Below, one piece after another: positions 6,007-9,527 of a stretch of 9,527 bases of DNA. The notes beneath the pieces are model-generated. The model had not been told where the DNA came from. It ran no database searches and saw only the letters and a list, made by a program, of their open reading frames with translations. Source of the DNA: CAZRRV01 sp964602735 (lineage in GTDB: Bacteria; Bacillota; Clostridia; Oscillospirales; Acutalibacteraceae); contig CAZRRV010000051.1 of assembly GCA_964602735.1 (NCBI GenBank), positions 1 to 9,527 of the forward strand, given 5' to 3'. The position numbers and the translations under genes are program-made. Each line of letters begins with the position of its first letter. Positions within the stretch are counted from its first letter, which is position 1.

Positions 6007-8970
6007 ATGAAACGGAAGCGCAAACTGATTTGTATGATTTTGGCGGTTGCAGTGCTGGCGGCCGTCGCCGCCGTTATTGTCGCCGTTACGTTACCGCGAA
6101 GCGAAGAAGGCGGTGCCAGGCCGGGCGGCGGCACGGTAAGCGGCAACGGAGGCGGGGGAGAAAACGTGAACCCCGGAGACATTCCGGGAGACGAAAATCC
6201 CGGCGGTGATATTCCGGCCGTTGCCGGCCCGGGTTCGGTTGAGGTAGACGCGCCGACTTTTTCGGGGCGGCACGGCGATCCGCCGTCTAAAGGGGTAAGC
6301 GTTGTCCCGGCGAACGATCCCGTTAAAATGGACGGCGTTCTTGACGAGGATATTTACGGCAGCGTTATATGGAAAGAATGGGAATTGACCGAGGACGCCG
6401 TCAGCGGCAAAAAGGAAGAAACCGTTTCCATGCGGGGAGTTCGTGTCCGCGCGACCGTTGTATACGGCAGCGCCGGGTTTTACACGGTTTTCGAGGTTAA
6501 AAACTGCGATGTGTTCGTCGACCTTGAACACAACCGTTACCGATTCTATGATACGGGAATTACGCCTTATATCGGTTTTCTGGGAACCTCCCACAATTAT
6601 GAAATTTACCTCACCGCCGACGGAGGGGTCGGCGTAAGCAGTTATGTCGGCGGTTCCGTGGGCTACGGCGAGTTTGAACTTCCGGGCGTCGAAAGTTCGG
6701 CGAAAGTTTATGATGAAAACGGCAACCCGTGCGAGATTAACACCGGCGAGGCGCGGGGGTTCTGCATCGAGGCTTATTTCCCGTGGCAGGCTTTCGGCTT
6801 TACCGGGGAGCAGGCGGCCGTGATGATGGACGTGGCGGCGGTTATGAACGCCGACGCCGAGTCCGACGCGCGTTCCGGCTGGGCGTCGATGGGTGAAGTT
6901 TTCGGAAACGGCTGGACATGGGCCGATCCTTCAACATATTTTTTCTGGGGCAGCGGCGGATTCGAAAATTCTCCGCTGGAACTTGAAATAAAGAATTATG
7001 ACAAATCCGGCGGTTCGGTTTCGTTCGGCAGCGGGAAATACAATGCTCTTGACGACGTTGTGATAAATATCGAGCCGCGCGGCGGGCATATTGTCCGTTC
7101 CGCCAGGGTCAACGGCACGGAGCGGCTTGCCGAAATCGAAAACGGCGTGCTGCTGCTGAAAAGATACAGCGGGAACCGCCGGCTGACGGTAGAGGTAACC
7201 TTTACCGGGCTGCCCGACAATGTGCTTAATATTAGCGGCGGCGCGAAAGCCGTCGCCGGGCGCAGCGAACCGTGGGCGTTGCCCGAAGGTACTACGCTTG
7301 TCTTTATCGGCGACGGCAGATATGAAACCAAGGTGGGCGCCTCCGGCGCGTATTCGTTAAAACTGCCGCGCGGAACATACGATGTTTCCGCCAACGGTTA
7401 CGGAACGGAAACGGTCGAAATCGAGGCGGCGGGCGAACAAAACATCAGCCTTCGCTGGAATTTAATACCCGACACCGATAATTATCTCGTCGCGGAAGAC
7501 GACGGATCCGCGTCTGTAAACAACCTGTGGCAGCGGGCGGGTATCAATCTGACCGGCGGCGATTTTATCATGTTCTATACAATCAGGGCCAACGACGGGT
7601 TTCTCTACGAAAACAGCGGGAATATGGGTCTGTATTTCTATTACGGCCCCGGAGAGAAAGATTATTACTCACTGCAGTATGTCGGGTATAACGGCGGCTT
7701 TATCGCCAAACTCTGCGACGCCGCCCGGGGCGACGCGGTTGTGGGTTCGCAGCTTAACGCCGGCGCGCAGGGCGTTACGGATGCCGCCTATTTCGCCGAA
7801 AACGGCCAGAAAATAATGGCGGTCGCCGACGGGAATATTCTGAAATATTATCTCCGCGATATGAGCGGGTGCTACCGCAAAGTGGCCGAGGTTGCCGCTC
7901 CCGGCGGGTTTACAAAGGGCGAGCTGATGAACTGGACAACCGAGGCGTATTACGACGGAATAACCTATTATCCCGGGCTCAATCTGCAAAACGGTCATGT
8001 TGAAATCGGCGGCGATGCTTTCGCCGTCGCGGGGGTAAGCAGACCGTGGAGCATTCCCGACGGCACGGTTCTTACTTTCCGCGCGGCCGACGGTTCGGAA
8101 ACCGCCGCTGCCGTTACCGGCGGGAAATATTCCGCAAACCTCACAACCGGGATTTATACCGTTTCCGCGAACGGTTTTACATCTGCCGATATAGTGGCGG
8201 AAGCCTCGGAGACCCTCGATTTAACGCTTCGCTGGAATCTTGTTTCAAGTTCCGATAAGTACGATGTCGGCGCGAACGACGATCACGTGTCGGCGAAAGA
8301 CGCGAATTCGGCGGTTGATATCAACCTTACGGGCGGTGATTTCGTCTTCTTTGCGACAATCAAAACCAAAACCGGGGTTCTTGAAACGGGAATTAACACC
8401 TGGCGCTCCGTTCGCTTTATTACGGGGAGTGATGATGCCGGTAACAACATTACCGTGAGCTTTTTCCGCTTTTCAGGCAACTATTCTTACGCTAAAATGA
8501 CGCGGAACGGCTTCGATACTTTGGCGGAATCGAATTATACTCAAAAGCTCCTGTCCAAACTTCTCCCGGATGACGAATTTGCCGCAAACGGTATGAGAAT
8601 TATGATCGTTTTGAAAGACGGAGTGCTCGGTTTTTACATTGCGGACAAAGACGGAAATTGGGTGTTGATTTCCGAAACGGCTGACGGAACGGATTTCACG
8701 AAAGCGCAGTTTGTAGGCAAGAACTGTACCAACAGGCAGTATACCGATATTTCCTACTATGCGGGTACCGGCGTTTTCGACGAGCTTGAGCTCAGCGCAC
8801 GTTCGAGCCGCATATCCGCCGCGCCGACGGAACATAAAATTTTTCCGCGGCTGCAAAGATTTCCGTTTCAGCCGTTTCGGCTGTACGCTGATGTCCGCCA
8901 AAAGCCCGGCGGGATACAGAGTCGCCCCGTGTTCCGTAACCGCCGCCGTTTCACTGTCCCGTTGGGTTAG
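6007..8970 (+). CDS. Membrane-anchored multidomain carbohydrate-binding protein (CBM9-like, tandem beta-sandwich modules)
   Basis: 987 residues. I do not recognise a named family for the whole protein. Residues 1-6 are basic and 7-28 are one hydrophobic segment with no lipobox Cys, so it is a signal anchor or an uncleaved/ordinary signal peptide. Residues 31-80 are a Gly/Asn/Pro-rich spacer. Residues about 98-320 resemble a CBM9/DOMON-like sugar-binding sandwich (KMDGVLDEDIYG, then YTVFEVKN, YEIYLTADG, CIEAYFPWQAFGF). About 322-400 resembles an InlB-B-type small repeat (SVSFGSGKYNALDDVVINIE). Then come two diverged copies of one module, about 405-662 and 664-931: a small peptidase-regulatory-like domain ending in LRWNL, followed by a larger sandwich starting INLTGGDF. 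No catalytic motif is visible. It starts 13 nt after the GH43 stop and is the last operon gene. The likely role, by inference, is holding polysaccharide near the GH43 enzyme. Residues 932-987 are abnormally Arg/Pro/Phe-rich and may be readthrough after a frameshift. Confidence 0.82.
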   Translation: MKRKRKLICMILAVAVLAAVAAVIVAVTLPRSEEGGARPGGGTVSGNGGGGENVNPGDIPGDENPGGDIPAVAGPGSVEVDAPTFSGRHGDPPSKGVSVVPANDPVKMDGVLDEDIYGSVIWKEWELTEDAVSGKKEETVSMRGVRVRATVVYGSAGFYTVFEVKNCDVFVDLEHNRYRFYDTGITPYIGFLGTSHNYEIYLTADGGVGVSSYVGGSVGYGEFELPGVESSAKVYDENGNPCEINTGEARGFCIEAYFPWQAFGFTGEQAAVMMDVAAVMNADAESDARSGWASMGEVFGNGWTWADPSTYFFWGSGGFENSPLELEIKNYDKSGGSVSFGSGKYNALDDVVINIEPRGGHIVRSARVNGTERLAEIENGVLLLKRYSGNRRLTVEVTFTGLPDNVLNISGGAKAVAGRSEPWALPEGTTLVFIGDGRYETKVGASGAYSLKLPRGTYDVSANGYGTETVEIEAAGEQNISLRWNLIPDTDNYLVAEDDGSASVNNLWQRAGINLTGGDFIMFYTIRANDGFLYENSGNMGLYFYYGPGEKDYYSLQYVGYNGGFIAKLCDAARGDAVVGSQLNAGAQGVTDAAYFAENGQKIMAVADGNILKYYLRDMSGCYRKVAEVAAPGGFTKGELMNWTTEAYYDGITYYPGLNLQNGHVEIGGDAFAVAGVSRPWSIPDGTVLTFRAADGSETAAAVTGGKYSANLTTGIYTVSANGFTSADIVAEASETLDLTLRWNLVSSSDKYDVGANDDHVSAKDANSAVDINLTGGDFVFFATIKTKTGVLETGINTWRSVRFITGSDDAGNNITVSFFRFSGNYSYAKMTRNGFDTLAESNYTQKLLSKLLPDDEFAANGMRIMIVLKDGVLGFYIADKDGNWVLISETADGTDFTKAQFVGKNCTNRQYTDISYYAGTGVFDELELSARSSRISAAPTEHKIFPRLQRFPFQPFRLYADVRQKPGGIQSRPVFRNRRRFTVPLG
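7222..7992 (+). repeat. First copy of the duplicated module in the 987-residue protein
   Basis: Residues 406-662. It opens LNISGGAKAVAG..EPWALPEGT, runs through a short beta domain (GTYDVSANGYG) to SLRWNL (481-486), then a roughly 175-residue sandwich beginning INLTGGDFIMFYTI and ending near AYYDGITYYPG. The same ordered landmarks recur in the second copy, which shows an internal duplication at protein level. The copies are well diverged, so it is old and not a recent DNA repeat. Confidence 0.75.
7999..8799 (+). repeat. Second copy of the duplicated module in the 987-residue protein
   Basis: Residues 665-931. It opens VEIGGDAFAVAGVSRPWSIPDGT, then GIYTVSANGF, TLRWNL (740-745), INLTGGDFVFFATI (772-785), GVLGFYIADKDGNW and DISYYAG. 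Landmarks match the first copy in order and spacing. The sandwich part looks like a concanavalin-A-like (LamG-type) fold, but that is a judgement from pattern only. A third copy does not follow; after residue 931 the character of the sequence changes abruptly. Confidence 0.75.
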
Positions 8971-9026
8971 AAACGATTAACGATAAATTTTCGGCAGCGT
9001 CGGTCGAAGCACATAACGCGAAAATC

Positions 9027-9052
9027 AGGGCGGGCCGCTTGCGACCCGCCCT
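9027..9052 (+). terminator. Likely terminator of the sugar-utilisation operon
   Basis: AGGGCGGG (9027-9034) pairs perfectly with CCCGCCCT (9045-9052) around a 10-nt loop that can pair partly itself (CG/CG). It lies 57 nt after the last operon stop codon. On the + strand only TTTAA follows, a weak U-tract; on the - strand the tail is GATTTTC. The very stable stem and its position still make a terminator, possibly bidirectional, the best reading. Confidence 0.6.
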
Positions 9053-9061
9053 TTAATGCGT

Positions 9062-9081
9062 CGCCGAAGTTTAAGTCGGCG
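9062..9081. repeat. Inverted repeat CGCCGA/TCGGCG after the operon terminator
   Basis: CGCCGA (9062-9067) and TCGGCG (9076-9081) form a perfect 6-bp stem with an 8-nt loop, starting 9 nt after the operon terminator hairpin. No T-run follows on the + strand. It may be a backup RNA structure at the transcript end, or chance in GC-rich sequence. Confidence 0.25.
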
Positions 9082-9173
9082 CGATTTGCGGTACGGTAAA
9101 TCCGGGACGGGAAAGCGTATTCGTGCTCCGGGCGCACCGGGGGGAGGGAACGGTTCCCGCTTCCCGGGGAAAC

Positions 9174-9195
9174 AAAAAAGCCGATCGTTCTCGGC
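9174..9195 (-). terminator. Intrinsic terminator on the - strand without an obvious gene
   Basis: Read on the - strand, GCCGA and TCGGC (9195-9191 and 9184-9180) make a 5-bp GC-rich stem with a 6-nt loop, followed directly by six Ts (9179-9174). This is a good intrinsic-terminator form. No convincing - strand protein gene lies before it. The nearest upstream - strand gene is the tRNA at 9438-9525, which already has two terminator candidates in between. It may end an unannotated small RNA or be a backup terminator. Confidence 0.5.
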
Positions 9196-9210
9196 ACATT
9201 TTCGCACCTT

Positions 9211-9226
9211 AAACGGAGATCCGTTT
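9211..9226. promoter_or_regulatory. Operator-like palindrome AAACGGA/TCCGTTT
   Basis: AAACGGA (9211-9217) and TCCGTTT (9220-9226) are perfect 7-bp inverted repeats with a 2-nt centre. With only 2 nt between the arms an RNA hairpin would be strained, so a dimeric protein site is more likely. It lies 15 nt upstream, in - strand reading, of the orphan terminator stem. Confidence 0.3.
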
Positions 9227-9351
9227 CCTTTCCGTTGCGGCGTTCCGACCGGATTTTGCCCGCGACGGATCAAAAACCGCCGAAAGTCAGCATGAACAGC
9301 GGGATTTCGCGGCAAAAATTTTTCTTATGTAATAAGACGGACAGGCGTTGC

Positions 9352-9381
9352 AAAAAAATGCGCTTTAACCGCGGGCGCATT
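9352..9381 (-). terminator. Second - strand terminator downstream of tRNA-Ser
   Basis: On the - strand, AATGCGC (9381-9375) and GCGCATT (9363-9357) form a 7-bp stem with an 11-nt loop, followed by five further Ts (9356-9352). It is about 57 nt past the tRNA 3' end, just after the very long hairpin at 9396-9430, so it looks like a tandem backup terminator for the tRNA transcript. Confidence 0.55.
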
Positions 9382-9394
9382 GCCGTGATATGGT

Positions 9395-9430
9395 AAAAGT
9401 CCCGGCACGCGGCTCGCGTGCCGGGACTTT
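9395..9430 (-). terminator. Strong terminator of tRNA-Ser
   Basis: A perfect 16-bp inverted repeat (9396-9411 with 9415-9430) around a 3-nt loop begins 7 nt past the tRNA 3' end in - strand reading. The stem core is GTCCCGGCACGCG. The right arm ends in TTT and, with one more T at 9395, gives a four-U tail. Because AAA precedes the stem, it could also act weakly on the + strand. Confidence 0.75.
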
Positions 9431-9437
9431 CGATCGG

Positions 9438-9525
9438 CGGAGAAGGGGAGATTCGAACTCCCGCGCCGGTTGCCCGACCTACGCCCTTAGCAGGGGCGCC
9501 TCGTCACCAACTTGAGTACTTCTCC
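9438..9525 (-). tRNA. tRNA-Ser, anticodon GCU (reads AGC and AGU)
   Basis: Read on the - strand from 9525 to 9438 (88 nt) it folds as a class II tRNA. The acceptor stem is GGAGAAG/CTTCTCC (7 bp). The D-stem is CTC/GAG with a GTTGG-type loop. The anticodon stem is CGCCC/GGGCG with loop CTGCTAA, so the anticodon is GCT (+ strand AGC at 9489-9491). The long variable arm GTCGG-GCAA-CCGGC is diagnostic of serine-type tRNAs. The T-arm is GGGAG-TTCGAAT-CTCCC and the discriminator base is G. The 3' CCA is not encoded (GCCG follows), so it must be added enzymatically. The promoter lies beyond the window. Confidence 0.96.
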
Positions 9526-9527
9526 AA

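Noticed and set aside
6003..6209. 68-residue open frame starting at the ATG at 6003
   Set aside because: Only 2 nt from the ribosome binding site, Arg-rich shadow of the Gly-rich spacer region of the large protein.
8473..8901. 142-residue - strand open frame over the end of the large protein
   Set aside because: Antisense to the second module, no start signal, mixed basic composition without pattern. It does not explain the odd tail either.
9025..9315. Open frames on both strands (76-96 residues) in the right intergenic strip
   Set aside because: Pro/Arg/Gly-rich translations that cross clear terminator hairpins and lack ribosome binding sites; typical of GC-rich noncoding DNA.
9438..9527. 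tRNA-Ser as an integration site for a mobile element
   Set aside because: No integrase gene, no direct repeat of the tRNA 3' end elsewhere in the window, and the tRNA has its own terminators; nothing supports it.
1..9527. CRISPR array, insertion sequence or defence system
   Set aside because: No regularly spaced repeats, transposase, nuclease or terminal inverted repeats were seen; all long frames fit carbohydrate uptake and binding.

Overview
The window reads as one carbohydrate-uptake and carbohydrate-processing operon on the + strand, followed by an intergenic strip and a tRNA-Ser gene on the - strand. The host is most likely an anaerobic Bacillota (Clostridia) bacterium, probably from an uncultivated gut-type lineage. 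Reasons: strong AGGAGG-type ribosome binding sites before every gene, lipobox lipoproteins with Gly/Asn/Ser-rich spacers instead of periplasmic proteins, and a sugar ABC importer encoded without its own ATPase. Base composition is moderate and close to balanced. The genus cannot be named from the sequence alone.

Layout. Positions 1-315 hold no gene but several inverted and direct repeats that look like regulatory sites. Then come: a long lipoprotein sugar-binding protein (316-2202), two sugar ABC permeases (2222-3130 and 3123-4037, overlapping by 8 bp), a lipoprotein GH43 glycosidase with a C-terminal discoidin-like domain (4107-5993), and a 987-residue membrane-anchored protein with a CBM9-like domain and a twice-repeated beta-sandwich module but no recognisable catalytic domain (6007-8970). 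Gaps between genes are 69 bp or less, so one transcript is likely. A GC-rich hairpin at 9027-9052 probably ends it.

How the genes fit together (inference from families and context). The anchored GH43 enzyme would trim arabinose- or xylose-containing glycans at the cell surface. The large anchored multidomain protein would hold the glycan there. The lipoprotein receptor would pass released oligosaccharides to the two-permease channel, powered by a shared MsmX/UgpC-type ATPase encoded elsewhere. Arabinoxylan, xylan or arabinan are reasonable substrate guesses, but the sequence does not fix the substrate.

The right end (8971-9527) has no convincing protein gene. It carries the operon terminator, three intrinsic-terminator-like hairpins oriented on the - strand, an AAACGGA/TCCGTTT palindrome, and tRNA-Ser(GCU). 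The main points for a second look are the unassigned 987-residue protein with its duplicated module, its abnormal Arg/Pro-rich C-terminal tail (a possible frameshift), and the - strand terminator at 9174-9195, which has no gene of its own.
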